NCBI GenBank assembly: GCA_019843655.1
Contig: JACDQD010000103.1
Span: 11,717,501 to 11,781,500, forward strand
Origin: Lethocerus indicus
Taxonomy: Eukaryota > Arthropoda > Insecta > Hemiptera > Belostomatidae
Direction: 5' to 3'
DNA length: 64,000 nucleotides
A program made the position numbers and the translations under genes. Within the stretch, counting starts at the first letter, position 1; each line of letters starts with the position of its first letter. The notes under the pieces were generated by a model that ran no database searches, was not told the DNA's origin, and worked only from the letters and a program-made list of their open reading frames with translations. Below, piece after piece: positions 14,301 to 27,300 of this stretch.

Positions 14301-16727
14301 ACTGAGCGTAAACGTCCCCTCGGCGGGAGTCGAATTCGTGGTGTTCCAAATGGTGCTAAACCTGTAGGGTATTTTCGTTTTATAATTTTATTATTGACTG
14401 AACAAGATTGTCGTCTTACTACCAAAGCTGGAGTAACGAAGTTATCGTGACAAGACGGGGCCTGGAAACTAAATTATGGAGGGCCCCCGGGGCGAGTTTT
14501 GGGGTCCCACCGGTTTCGTTATACGGTGTACAGCCGCCGGGTTTTCGAAAATTATCAAACCCCGATGCCGATCCAAACCCGCCGGTAACGAGGACTCGGG
14601 GAACTCCGAGGGAACGGGGCTCTACTCCTACTTCGCTGACCCTTTTGGGAGTGGAGCTCATCTCATTTCGTCATCCCCCGAAGGAAGATGTGGGGGCGGC
14701 GGTCGCCCTTATCCGAAGCCCCATTTGAGCACAATTAAACCGGTTCCACGCAATAATTTTAACCCTCGAGCCGATGACACTTCTCACGCCCTCTATATTC
14801 AACTTGACTTTCAAACTGTTGTCGGTATTTCCTTGCTTTCTAATGCATTCTGTTATTAACAATTCGTGCTGTTTATAATTTTTACGTTATATAAAATACA
14901 CAAATTTTCCCTCGGGAAACACCTGTCGAGGGTTTTTCCATGTCTCTTTTGTACGTTTAGAGATATGCCACCAACGTATAAAATGTTAGGGGAAAAATTT
15001 ATCAATTCTTCGTCCTACTTTTTGCATGTTTTGTTGAAGGGTACAACATACAATTAAACCGACACTAAACCACCGACATTAAACTCCAGTACTATCGAAT
15101 ACTTTTTAATGAAACTTTTAATGATTGCATATTACATACCACAGTAATAAACAAGATTAGTATATTCAATGTATGTTCAATATTGGTGATTGCGGAAATA
15201 CGTGCACAGACAGATGAATGGCCGTTCGTCGAATGCGAAAACGGCGACAGGAATATCGCACCGTCCGGGAACGGGCCCGACTGATTTTATTATTTTGCAT
15301 TTAACTTTAAGGGGGTTGTCGGGTGGAGGGATGGGGCGGAGACATAATTAAAGGGAGGTCCGAGCGGGGGGGTGGAATGCCCGGGGGCAGATTGTGCCGG
15401 AGATTGATGGCCCAGTTGAGCCCAATTAGCGATATTGGGCAGTGTAACTCACGTGGTCGGTGGGGGTGAGGCTTGGTTGAGCCCGATTACAGGAAATTGA
15501 CAGGGTGCAAAGGCTAATCGCTCCCCCCCCCTCCACTCCTCTAAACTCATTCTATACCGCTTTATATATATGCGAACCGTCGTCGTCGTCCCATCCTCCC
15601 CCTACAGACGGATGGCCGATATAAACCGAAAGGGGTTCGACCCAGTGTCCGAACTAAGTAATGGTGGTAGATTCAAACGCGCCCCTCTACTCCCCGATCC
15701 GGGTTTAAATCTCGAAGGAGAAAAACGTTCGGAGATAATTTACAAGCTTGCATCACTGGTTCTATTCTTTCCCTCATCATTTACCGATTTCTTTTGATCG
15801 CCATCGCCCATAGGCCGTCGCTGATGTAGTATGGTTGGAACGTGCACTTATACTCATTTCAAAGGTTGTTAACAGTCCGGGAGAAAATTGACGTTAATTG
15901 TGAATGCTAATCATTGTCTGATCGCGCCATTACATATCGTTTCGATGAAACGAAAGCGTCCGAAAGCCGGATTGACGTTGACGATATTGAGTCCGAGTAA
16001 AACGGAGTTTAAAGTTCAACGCACCTGATCTAGTTAAAATGATCGACAGATAGTACAGAGCCTAGGATGTGAGCTGTAATAGGTCCGCAGTGTAGAAATG
16101 GATCTCCGTCGTGACACTCCCTAGTTTAGTATAAGCTCACATCCGTTTTAAATATGGATATTCCTTCCACCCACATATTCACTGAATTTCCATAGAAATT
16201 TGTTTGATAGCGCCTAATGGCGCAAAGTATGGCTTCTGTTTGGCCAAAATTAACACTAAGACTGGGATAAAGGGTCATATATTATATTCAGTGTTTAAAA
16301 AAATCTTTCTAACGCGTGGACTCTAAAATTTATTATTTCTTTGAGTTATACCGTACATTGTAGATATTTAAATGTTGTGTAGTAGTATTTATTATGCGTT
16401 TTTGAGTTTGAGTGATCTTCTCTTCCTTATAAATACCTTCCTCAACAAGTGCCCTCGTAAAAAATTTGAGTTTAGAGCGCGCAAGATCCCGACAAAAAAA
16501 TTCAGGATAGTGTTCAACCGTGCTGAGGGAATTCTTATCATATATGCCAAGTTGTCGGGCAGGAAATAAGTAAAATCTTAGGTAAGCAGTGCGCGGCCGC
16601 GTACTTCGAAATTTATTTCCCCTCGCCGCCATCTTTATAACTTTTTGCACCTTCAGTGCTATACGAAACTGTTGACGATGGCCTTTGAATAACCGGAACC
16701 AGCGGCCGTGATTTATCTTGCCGGTAA

Positions 16728-16731
<4 letters not shown>
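8347..16731. other. Non-coding stretch after ratchet 1
   Basis: No gene is supported. GC-rich islands lie near 8930-9560, 9840-10280, 11400-11550, 14450-14720 and 15230-15560. The most AT-rich part is 13600-14060, which includes nested ATTA/TAAT palindromic sequence. The 216-codon frame at 9924-10574 is listed separately. No further CAG|GTRAG junction occurs on the + strand here. Confidence 0.55.
9924..10574 (+). other. Longest open frame in the window, probably non-coding
   Basis: This 216-codon frame is the longest uninterrupted one in the window. It starts in a G-rich run that yields a valine, alanine and glycine stretch, then turns into a mixed composition with no motif, domain, signal peptide or membrane segment that I recognise. 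It lies in a GC-rich island, where stops are rare by composition. Within it, 10231-10256 forms an 8-bp hairpin (GGTTCCTA pairing with TAGGAACC). I regard it as a chance frame in intronic regulatory DNA rather than a gene. Confidence 0.15.

Positions 16732-16758
<27 letters not shown>
16732..16758. repeat. (TC)n microsatellite
   Basis: A short pure TC run within a GC-rich island at about 16570-16980. On the opposite strand it reads as an Arg-Glu repeat frame, which is an artefact of the dinucleotide. Confidence 0.95.
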
Positions 16759-17440
16759 GAAGTGGCCTCCCTCTGAATATTTCACGGCCGGGCGGTCCGA
16801 AGGAAAAACTCGTAAACCGCTCTCCGGCATTGAAGCTCATCGAGACAATCCCTGTAAGTGGACCGCCCCTGTAAATCAGATTGGGGACGCCCAACGTCTA
16901 TTCGGCAGTAAAACATTATTTGCTGTTTAAGTACAGTTAGCGAAGTCCCGGTGAGGGGGAGCGGAATGCCACCCTGGGGAGTGGAACGGGCTCAATATTG
17001 TATGACTGGGTGGTTGCCGTTGTATTAGCATAGGCCTCAGAGCAGCCGCACGGGGAAACAGATAATGGCCACATCATCCCGCCCACACAGCCCACGTGAA
17101 GTCATCTTCCTCGTCCCCTGCCCACCTTTCACCCTCCCTCTATCTCTCCTTCTTTCTCGCTCTCCGTCTCTCCCTTCTCCTTTGTCGAGCGTTATACGAT
17201 ATCGGAATTATATCGTATAATACTTTGCTTTGAACCGGTAGGGATAAAGCAGATTGGGGTAGACACGCGGTAGAAAGGACGCATTTCTCACGAGGGTTCT
17301 TATAAAAATATTTATTTTTAAAAAATTTGATATATAAAACATCCCACTTTTGAGGTTCCACTTTTGACAGTAGTCTCTGCTGACAGAAATATTTAACGCC
17401 TTACTAAAATACTCGTATATATTACAATGATATATATATG

Positions 17441-17492
<52 letters not shown>

Positions 17493-20400
17493 CTTATTAC
17501 CTATCTCTCATTAATGACGCTGTAAGCATAGAATGGTAGTTTCGCTTCTCAGAAACTTGGCTTATCCGAAATTTGGCTGCGAAGATTGTATCCGAAAGAA
17601 ACGGTCTATCTCGGAGGATGGGTTTCTAGAAGACGAGAGAAAGCCCTGTGCCCGCGGGTCATGTATGTAGATGTCTCCGATTTGGGTCCGATAAGGGGAA
17701 CCTTGTTAAAGTTTTACTGCGCCGCTCCTCCTCCGTCTAAACGAGTTAACCCTTCACAATAAGAGCGAGAGCGCGGAATAGCGCTTTGGAAATGAGCTGA
17801 GCGGTTGGCCCCGTTGGTTTTATATGCATGGGACTATTCCTGAAAAAGGGATCTACGAATTATACCTCCGTCCTAGAGGGTGGCGTCCGGAATAACGAGA
17901 GTGGCCAAAGTGTAGACAACAAGGCAGTTTCTCTTGACATACCTACTTAAATTCGTTTCAGAATTTAAAGCATACAATAAACAGCGAGGATTGCGAGGCT
18001 GATATTTAATATCTATGCGCATGTTTATATTTTGAACGTAAGTCTGTATTTTTAATTACCAGGATTTATTTCGTAATTTCTCTGGCAGTAAGGATAACGA
18101 TATAAACGATAAACAAGATTCAGTACAACATAAATGTTATTTAATTTATGCTGCTCGTATTACGTTTTAATATTATACTACCTAATGTCCTAAAATGTAT
18201 TACCATGTGGCTTTTTCTATATTCGTTTAGAGTAGAGTAAGGCTCAGATTCCCTGATGGAATTTTGCAGTAGACCGTTTACCTAGGAACCGAACCGCGTT
18301 CTGTCCTTTGTTTTCCGTCCGGGCGTGAGTTATTATGCCATTGTTCCAAGAGCCGGTTCCCTAGGACTTAACTGATTCTCCGGGTGGCCATTATCGTATA
18401 ATTACATCCTGTGATGGAGGCGGAGGTTGCAGGGCCCGGGCAAGAGGAGTTGGCAGGACGCCATCGGCCGGGAGGGCGTGGATAGTCCCACTACCGGAAG
18501 ATCAATAATCTGTGCGCTTCTAATAGTTAAATACCTCCCTCCTCCGCCCTAATTTACCCTAATGGCTCTCCTATTAATCAAGATCATATTGATAAAATAC
18601 ACGTTCCGACGCCAATAATAATTAATCGCCGACGGTCTTGTACTGGGTTTTTTAATTATAATAAATTCTCTAATGGTATTTTCTTGTCCCTCTTTTATGT
18701 CCTCGCCGTGGTCCGCATTCTCGGTACTCACGATAATGTTCTGACATCATTTGTTGTGAGAGGTTTTTTCCTTTCTTAATTACTGCCCTCATTTTATTTC
18801 ATTAATTTCTTGTTTGTTATTACTTAGCGTTAGTCAGGCAAATTATATTGTCCCCTTATAAAATCCCTGAACTTATTATTAGTTTTGCGCCACACATTTT
18901 TAAATAGAATATTATTTAAATAAAGATAGCAAAGTAGTGATTTCCAATAAAATTTCCAATTATCTATTGAATTTTAATTCTTGTGAAATAAATTTGTCGA
19001 TTTCATTGTTTTGGACATTATAGCATGCATATGACTCATATAATGTCAACATTATAACTCCTGGTAGAAGTAATTTTTTATCATTGGTCTGAATTATATC
19101 TTTCAATTCGAAGCTGCATTCAACATTCATAACAACTGGGATGCTACCACTCAACGTGGGAATGTTCCGAAGTACGTTTTATATTTCCGAATTCCATATT
19201 CAATGACCGACATCTAACCAGATTTTGGTTGGAAACGATTATGAGTTGACGTATCAAGGCCGATGGTTATGAGAGGACTGCTCACGTTATAAAATATGAA
19301 AATCTCCGACTTGCTACAATACGGGGAGATAAGTGATACCCCCGTCCGATCCGGACTCGGCAATCGGGCAAATGTACCGGCAGCTAACCCCCACCAACCT
19401 CATCCTCCGTTCCTTTCCCCCCTCGTCAATAGATCATCCGGATCATTACCTAAATATACAGCTCCGGCGGCGGCGGGCATGTTCTTCGTCAGTCACCGCC
19501 GATCCATCTTGACTGCTGGTATCGGGGAGGCCCCTGAAAAATGAGCCAACAAGACGGCTATCTCGTATTTCCCTTTTTTTTAACCCCGCTCGCGGCTTAC
19601 GTCACGATTTGTACCGCTCCCTTCTCTCATTCTCCCTTCTACAGCTGTCGACTTTCCTTATTCTCGGCTTTGTCCTCGTCACATCTTTATCGCGTTCGGC
19701 AATCCGCGCGCCGCCTCTTTTTCCAGGCGAAATACGTCCCTTAACCAACACCGATTTCATTGCCTAAATATATATGTCTCTGTCAACCGGCTGTAGTAGC
19801 TGGCCTGAAATAATTTAGGCGAATGTCAAATTCGTATAAGATTCTAAGTGCCCAGATTTACACGGCTTAATTTGATAACTTCTCCCGATGTCCGGAATCA
19901 ATACAAAAATCCCCGTATTCACTTTAGCGTGAGTAGGTGTTTATTCGATCTAATGTGGGGATCGTTAAGAAATCATTTCGAAGCGTTAGTGGGGATGTAT
20001 GTGGTGCTGTGGGGTCGGAGCCCCATGAAAAATTCACGGTCGGTAGTCCCCCGTGGAACACTAGGCCCCGCCGGCCACCTCCCTCCCCCGGCTTTCAATA
20101 ATTCCACGGCACTAACTTATTTTAATCGAATATAATCCCGCTACGACCACACTGGTTCGGATTTAGGACCTTTTACGTTCGGTATTCTCCTCCCAGGTCG
20201 ATTGAACCGCCTGCCCTGCTTCTGACAGGTGTTTAGCTTTTGTAATCGGAGTTTGCCTCGATGAAGCTTTTGAAAGGTGTATTGTGGTATTAATTCACGT
20301 TCAAATATAGTACCATTGGTGTATAGTGTATTTGTATTGTCGGTGAGAATTGTCGAATAGAATAACTGAGCGTTCACTAAAAATATTAATTTGTGCTACA

Positions 20401-23400
20401 TAGAAACTAAATTGTCTTGGTTACCATAGTTTTGTTCAACCAGCCCGGTTTAGAATCCCGGCGGCGCACCGAATCTCCTTCAATTAAAACTTTAATTTAA
20501 CCCCGCATCAATTTCGATTTGCGGCTTGGAACAAAGGTGTTTCCACTCCTCGAACAGTTAAGAGCCTAATTTCCTAGAAGATATTTAGTACAGTACGCGG
20601 GTATATAGCGTCTGACAATATTTCGTTGATTCCAGTTCACATATGCCAAGCTGTGGGGCTTTAATAATAACTAAATTAGCAGGGCTGATGGCAAGATGGT
20701 GTGGCTATTTTTGTTCATTTCTGTATGAATGCCCCGTATTTTGGTTCCGGCCAGTTTTGAATGTGTCCCGAGGCGGAAATGATTGATAGGGCTGGGTTTT
20801 CAGAGCGCGGCTCTGTTTTCTTCAATGAGTATTGTTTCCAGGGGGCAAGATTTGTGGGCGGGGAATGCGTCACCATTAGCCCGGGGGCGGCTCGGCGATA
20901 AATCTCCGCCGGTGCCCACCGCCGCCCCCGAATATGCGGCCCGACCAATTTGTGGCCGCCTCCCGGACCCCGACTGTCTGTCCCGTTCAAATATATTTGG
21001 CCGGAGCTTTGAAATATTTAAAACGGCTTTGGGAGAGGGGGGTATATTGAATTTTCCTGGAGACCGGTCACACAGACAACGAGGATAGGTTTTAATATAT
21101 AGAATTAGTTTTGTGTCGAATAGAATCGCTGTTGGATTTTTGGATTTATGATATTACAGGGCAATATAATGCGTGTCTTGTCTATGCTACATATGAGGTG
21201 AAGTAGATAATAATCACTTTAAAGAAAATAATGATTAGCGAATATAGTTTATACGTGTATAAAATGCGTGACAATTTGCAACAATATAGCTATGAGCATA
21301 AAGGCGTCATCCACTGATAAATAAATATACGGGTAATTATTATCCACGGTTTTTTGTTGTAGATGATATATTTTGTTTATTTTTTTTGTTCTGTCGTTGT
21401 TTGGTATTCCGACCAAGTGACACGTCTCAAACGAGTACGTGCTGATGGTATCGTGCAAGAGAGATTTCCTAGGCTAGAAACTATTGTAGTACTTTATGCA
21501 GTCATTTATTAGAACTTGTGTACGTCTCTAAAATATGGCCGTTATTCTTGTCCAGGTAGTAAGAAATCCAGAATATACCCGAAAAATATGTTAATAATAA
21601 ATTTCCATTGTTCAATGTCGCCTGGCATATTTGATCCAATAATACCAATCCGATAGGTAGTCCGTTAAGGCCACTTCACGCCAAGTCAGCGTTAGGTCAC
21701 TATGCAGTTATTCTCCAGAAATGAAATTTAACATTTCGTACAAGTGTCGAACCACCCTTTTTATGTGGCGACACGTGTCAGGAATGAGTGTTCGTGTGCA
21801 ATAGGATGCAGAGGCAGTTAATAAGGGTGGTTCTGCGAGCCTGGACCGACCCCAAGTCCAATTCTGTTTCTGGTGGCCCTTCTCGGCGGACGCGGAAGGA
21901 CTCCAGAGGGGTAGGCCGGGGCAAAGGGGTGGAGCGGGGCGGGCGGCAGGTGGGCTTTATTTCCCCCAGCACCTCGCTCTGTGGTCAATGCCGAACCAAT
22001 ATGACGAAACAATACGTCTAGCCGCCTGCGGTCGGGCTCCGATAAAGGAGAGCCCTTCCATTATTTTCATATTTCAGGAAAAGCCCCGGTCCGAACAGCC
22101 CGCGGTCCCGAAACATAACAGCCACCCTCGTACCGTAATATACAGTTTCAATATGTTTTGAGACCGTGGCAGGAGCGGAGTGGGGGACGGGAGAAAATAA
22201 ATATCTACTCTTCCTAAACCCCCGCCCCCGGGGGGTCTCACTCGGAGTGGTTCTCTTCTGGCCGTCCGAGAAACAAAACTTTGGGCATGTATCGAGCCGT
22301 ACAAGCTGATACTCGCCAACAGGTTAAAACGTGTTGATCATCTTTATATGTGGTACTCCTGAGGGAGCCGCAGTGGCTCAGAAACGGATTTAATATATAG
22401 CCCCTAATAATCAGTTTTAATCACAAGTGATCATTTTTATATTACCTAATCCAGCGCGTTTTCTAAGGCCTGGCGTTTTATACTAGTTGTGGTCCCGTTT
22501 TTTGCGCGCTCGTTCCAACTTAATACGCAAAGTCAGCCTGTTATATTCTTTGACTGATTAGTCAGTGCGCACGTATCCCTGACGTCAGCGTTGCTCCGAT
22601 GTTTGAAGTGTTCTCGACCTTGTGACGACGCGGGGCCTGCTCTCTCTCTCGCTCTCTCCTTCACTCTGTCCGGGTGTTCATTAGCAGAGCGGGGGCACTA
22701 AAAGCGCAATGGGGAGGCGCTAGAAGCCACTTTGAGAGGGTCAAGTCCTCCGACTCTCCAATTTGCCCCGATCCCTGGACCACCGAACGGCTTCAACAGA
22801 TGTCTCAACGCCGTATAAATTACGGCCTGTTACTTTAGCCTCTTTATAAAGTAATATTTAATTAAACAGACTGACCTAACCGATCCGTGTTGATATAGGT
22901 CTAATTTCACAGCAAAATTATAATTTTTATGATAAATTGACCAGTACTGGGAAAGTACAAGTTGAGTCCATTTAATTCCCGGAACGGTCGCATGGTGCCG
23001 CCGGCGGTGGGCCCGTGTGCGCATGCCAGTCGGGACGTGTTTCCAGTAGCACGTGCTTATCTACCGAAAGGGATTATACTTTACGGGCGACAGTAGTCAA
23101 GATGGTGCACACAAACGTGGTGCGCATACGTGCAGATTTTTTTCTCCTAAAATTAAATTCTCAGGTGGTGAGATTAAATTTCCGAACAATCAAGAAAGAA
23201 AATATCTGGTTTCTCAGTGGGTTTTCTTTAATAATAAAATAGAGTAATATCTCATATTACTCTCTTACTATATTCCTAACGGACTCGTTGCGAGAAGCTA
23301 TGAGGGGAGCAGATAGATATTCCAAATCCGCTCTCACATCACCATTAATATGGGAAAATACTTCCCCAAAGTGTTCATCAGAACAAGATGAATCCCATGT

Positions 23401-24089
23401 AGCAAAGCAGTATAGACTGGCGTATTTGACGAGTCATCATTTCATCGCCTGCCGAAAAACCGGCCCCTGCGCTGCGGAACTATCGGCGAAAATGGCCCCG
23501 GGAATTTTCCACCCCCGGGAACGCCCGAATAAAAAAAAATCTAGCCCCGTCGTTTAGGATCGGGACGATTCAATTTCGGTAATTCGGTCTGAGTGGTGGG
23601 CCGAGGTGGTCGATTGAAAATTTAACAATTCCATGGGTTGGGGGGGGAGGGAAGTAGCGATGCGGGGGCGGGACCCCGCCTGCAAATTATAACCCTCCAG
23701 TCGTGGGGCTGGGGGTGGAGGGGCGACATTTCGAGAATTCCCCAGTAATGGGGGCCTAATAGCGGCGGACAGGGCCGCCGAAGGGGCAAACCCCAGGAAT
23801 GTCTCATATATGCAAAGTACCAGGCCTCTTCCTGCCTCTACACAACCTGTGTACAGTACCAGAGCGGGTTGCAATCAAATAAGTGCACCCACATCAAATG
23901 CATTGGGGAGCGGAATTTGAAGGGACGGACAGAGGAGCAATAGGAAGGGTCCGCACTCCAGCCCCGATTATATTAGGATATATTAAATGCCGGGAACCCT
24001 CCCATCTACTCGTCCACGCTTCCGTTCAGAAATGCTCATAAAACATGACCAATTTTTATGCTTCATGACTACAATTAAATATAAAAAAG
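16759..24089. other. Non-coding stretch with several GC-rich islands
   Basis: No gene is supported. Islands lie near 16950-17200, 17630-17900, 18270-18560, 19320-19740, 20780-21000, 21830-22300, 22600-22800 and 23440-23760. AT-rich spacers include 17280-17440 and 18900-19120. An imperfect inverted repeat pairs CCTAGGAACC (18281-18290) with GGTTCCCTAGG (18355-18365). A CRE-like TGACGTCA lies near 22580. Confidence 0.55.
17430..17490. repeat. Compound (TA)n(TG)n microsatellite
   Basis: A TA-rich run, interrupted by single G bases, passes directly into a pure TG run. It is a simple-sequence tract. Confidence 0.95.
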
Positions 24090-24295
24090 TACTGTAGGTT
24101 CGTGATGTTTCTGTCTCCTCTCGCTGGTTTGGTCTTTTGCTAGACCGGTTTCGGCTGCTCGCCATCTTCAGTAGCGGTGTTAGTCACTGTTAGCACTTTG
24201 GATGTTTTTTGGGCATCCTCACTTCACTGTCACTTTCACATGTACTGTGAGACCAAACCAGCGAGAGGAGACAGAAACATCACGAACCTACAGTA
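24090..24295. mobile_element. 206-bp element with perfect 46-bp inverted repeats
   Basis: The left arm (24090-24135) and the right arm (24250-24295) are exact reverse complements over 46 bp, separated by a 114-bp interior. The arms begin with TACTGTAGG and end inward with GGTTTGGTCT. Perfect identity implies a young insertion, recent conversion or a palindromic origin. The interior carries a hammerhead-like motif on the minus strand (24139-24175). No coding capacity is present, so the unit would be non-autonomous. It could be a MITE, or a terminal-repeat fragment of a Penelope-like retroelement, some of which are known to carry hammerhead ribozymes. Confidence 0.75.
24139..24175 (-). ncRNA. 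Hammerhead-ribozyme-like motif, best copy
   Basis: Read on the minus strand, the 37 nt are GCTA, CTGAAGA, T, GGC-GAGCA-GCC, GAAA, CCGGTC, TAGC. GCTA and TAGC pair as a 4-bp stem I. CTGAAGA fits the catalytic core CUGANGA, GGC/GCC forms stem II, and GAAA is the second core element. ACCGGT is self-complementary, giving a loopless stem III that could form only between two molecules. Cleavage would fall after the C of GGTC. The known oddity is one extra U between core position A9 and stem II. Short-stem-III hammerheads acting as dimers are established for Penelope-like retroelements. Activity is inferred, not shown. Confidence 0.5.
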
Positions 24296-24344
24296 TTCCA
24301 ACTCCTCGCAGACCACAAAACAGGTATATTAAATAAAAAAGTAC

Positions 24345-27300
24345 CATGCGTCTGGCGGCTAGGAATTCAAAATAATAATAAACTCATGAATATGCAAATA
24401 CTGTACTTGTACTTCTAATTCACATAGGCCCATGTATCTATCAATTTGGATAACTAATATACCTGTCGTTACAAAAGCGTATATAGATTTTATGTTTACT
24501 CTTGTTATATCACAATTATACAATCGATATAACCTTCTCGGCGAAACGAAACAGCAAGTTTATCATATATGCAGTTTAATATTTTCACCCGACCGGTCTC
24601 ACGTGTGAATATTTCCCGAGTTTCACCTGATATTCCGAGAATATATTATTTCCTGGCATCGCGTGCGACTTTTCCAACAGAAATATATTATTGTATGTTA
24701 ATAACGCGTTGCATTTCTGAATCGCGACAAGTTATTAATCTGCTTCTTCGTTTCCGCTGGTTTAAATAAAAAAAATTTATAAACCTGTTTAATTCGATCT
24801 CATTTTTTATAATTAAATATTAAAGTTTACTTTCTTTCTGCTTTCGGTATTCTACCATGGTGCACGCCCGGTTAATAGTGGAGAGCAGTTTAACCTCCTC
24901 CATGTAAAGATTGGAGATTTTTCTATGCCCATGTCATTGATCATTGATTTTAAATTCCCAAACAGTAACACATAGTGCGTGGTTTAATGTTATATTTACG
25001 CGTTTAATTGTGTTGTATGTAGTGTCTAGTTGAGATGTAGTTTAACTCCCTGGAACCCTTACACCAGTGCACCTCTGGTGTGTAGATTGGGTAATGTAAA
25101 TGGACAATACTAATGTGTATTGATTCAATGGCAGACTGCCATAATGGCAGTCGTGGCTGTGGAAGCAATAAGCGAGATTATTTCCTTACAGTTCCCTTAG
25201 TAGATCATGAGCGTTCAAATAACAAATAATTTATGGGTTCGTTTATGTTGTTCAGTAACGGGGTCAACGCTACAGCCTCTGCCTCTGTGCCGAATAAAAT
25301 ATTGACTGCATGACGAATTTATCCCATCTATTACAATTATTTATTAAATTTCATGTTCCTATTCTTCTTTAGCTGCGTTCTGAAAGGTCGTTGAATCTAA
25401 TTTACGCAACCCACCGTTTAGAAAATACGTTTTTATTAGCTCCACAAATATTTTCGCTCAAATATTCCCCCTGTCTGCAGTTAATTGGACAGTGATACAA
25501 TGCGCCGTTTCGCATATCGAGTGAATATAAATGTTAATTTCAGTGTGGCATGTTTCGCACGTTGCACGACATTGCGAAACCTCTCCACTGTGTCGACAGT
25601 AAAATATACCCCGTTCAATAATGAAATCTTACGTACGTACGGGTTATTCATTTTTTCCGAGTCTCCGGAATAATGAGTTTATCGATCAAACCTTCTGAAA
25701 CAGTCTAGTTGTTTACAGCTCGCGCACACACATCATTCGTGTCCTACCCGCATGTCCACATTTCGAGTATGGTCTATTCACTACAAAATTCTGCTTCTCT
25801 TTAAGAATGTTAATAGGACATTTGTTATTGACTGAAATAAAGTTAAGAAAGCTGTCTCAATTTTAAAATTTCTTATCCCAATTGTGTTTTGGACCCCCCG
25901 GGAATCCGTCGCAGCTGAAAGGATCGAGCAGGGCGATACAATATACGAAGGTTCAGCAGCGTTCATGTGAATTACATTCCCGAGCTTTGGGAAGAGCGGC
26001 GAGGGGAGGATAACCCGAGGAAGAAAGAAGTGTGTGGGGGCTTTTGGGAATGTGGAAATTTATTCTTTTCTCCCGGTCGGGAATTATAGCGTAATGAAAA
26101 GCGGAGAGGGCGGATGAGAAGGGCGGGTAAGGACGATAATACGACGGGCGTTGTCCAGGCGGTATCCCGAAGGAATGCCAAGTGTGGTCGAGGCTAGGGG
26201 TCGGGATTACCCTTTAAGACGCTCCCTCCTCCTCCTGCTCCTCTAATATGTGGCCTTAGTAACGCCCTCTCTAATGAAGGGATTTAACGATTAGTGCCCT
26301 CACCGAGCATCACTTTCCATCAGACTTCACCGCACCCCACTATGACTGACCCGAACGAACGAGAAATGTCTTTGTCACAATTCTGAAAACCTGTTGAACT
26401 ACGGTTTTTTAAAATACACATAGGATTACGTTAGTAATAGACAAATATATAAAGTCCTCGTCATTTTCCCCATTTTTATACATGGATATTGGAGCTTAAT
26501 GGAGATTTATGCACGATGTTGGTATAATCGAGAAAATTACAATAAATACCCGAGAACATAGTTGACGCCCCATCAAGTCACTCGTGCAATCACACACTTT
26601 GAACGAACTTGGATTCACTGCACCATACACAACAATTACCAATTATCAGGCACTGTAGATAGTATACGACCGACCGTTGGCACTATAACACTGTTATTAT
26701 AGTCCACTTAAACTGTCACATTCACTTAATTATCACTGTTTTACTCTGTCTCTAATATATATTATATTCACAACGTGTTGGGCTCCGTAATAATATGGTG
26801 GTGTGCTTAACGCCTGTTTCTCGTTGACATTCTTTGCTGACATTAACTGTACTTTTAGATACTAAAATATTGACAACTCGGCGTATATACCTCTTGGCTG
26901 TGTAAACGCCCGCGACCCGAGGCTGCATCTGAAGATATAATTAATGCTCTTTCTCAGAGGTGATAGCGGAACGCTTTCCCTTCCCTTTGCATCCCAGCGC
27001 CCTTCCCTATAGTAATTAACCTGGGTCAGAAAACGAACACTCTGTCAACCCTTTTACGGTGCTCTTCCTGCTCTACAGAGTGAGATAGCGGCGCTGGAAT
27101 CAACGTTCGTTTCAGTCCAACACTTTCGTCCCAATATTGGCTCTGTCAATATTGAAACGAATCTCTTTTAATTAATAATCGTTATTTGGCTTCCACAAAC
27201 CGTCGTTCGGGCCTGCCTCTTCAAGAATGATTTTTTTTACATTAGCCCTGTTACGGGTTGGTCAGAAATTTTCTTCAGATAGACACTGGGTTATAAACAA

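Larger units (their letters stand above)
24075..24344. mobile_element. Insertion bounded by imperfect direct repeats
   Basis: TTAAATATAAAAAAGTAC (24075-24092) on the left matches TTAAATAAAAAAGTAC (24329-24344) on the right except for a 2-nt indel. They bracket a 46-bp inverted-repeat element. The arrangement looks like a long target-site duplication around an inserted unit, as made by target-primed reverse transcription. Because the repeats are A-rich, chance similarity is possible. The left repeat overlaps the first bases of the inverted repeat, so the exact boundary is uncertain. Confidence 0.45.

Noticed and set aside
14320..14345. B-box-like ATTCGACTCC on the minus strand
   Set aside because: Nine of eleven bases fit but no A-box or SINE boundary was found.
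14408..14859. Overlapping frames on both strands at the GC-rich island
   Set aside because: Three long frames overlap on opposite strands with no domain, typical of stop-poor GC-rich DNA.
22361..22390. GAGCCGCAGTGGCTCAG resembling a tRNA-derived SINE A-box
   Set aside because: The match is under 20 nt with no B-box or tail; too short to call.
23430..23475. GCCGAAAAACCGGCC as another hammerhead-like copy
   Set aside because: Upstream core CUGANGA is absent and the GAAA spacing is wrong.
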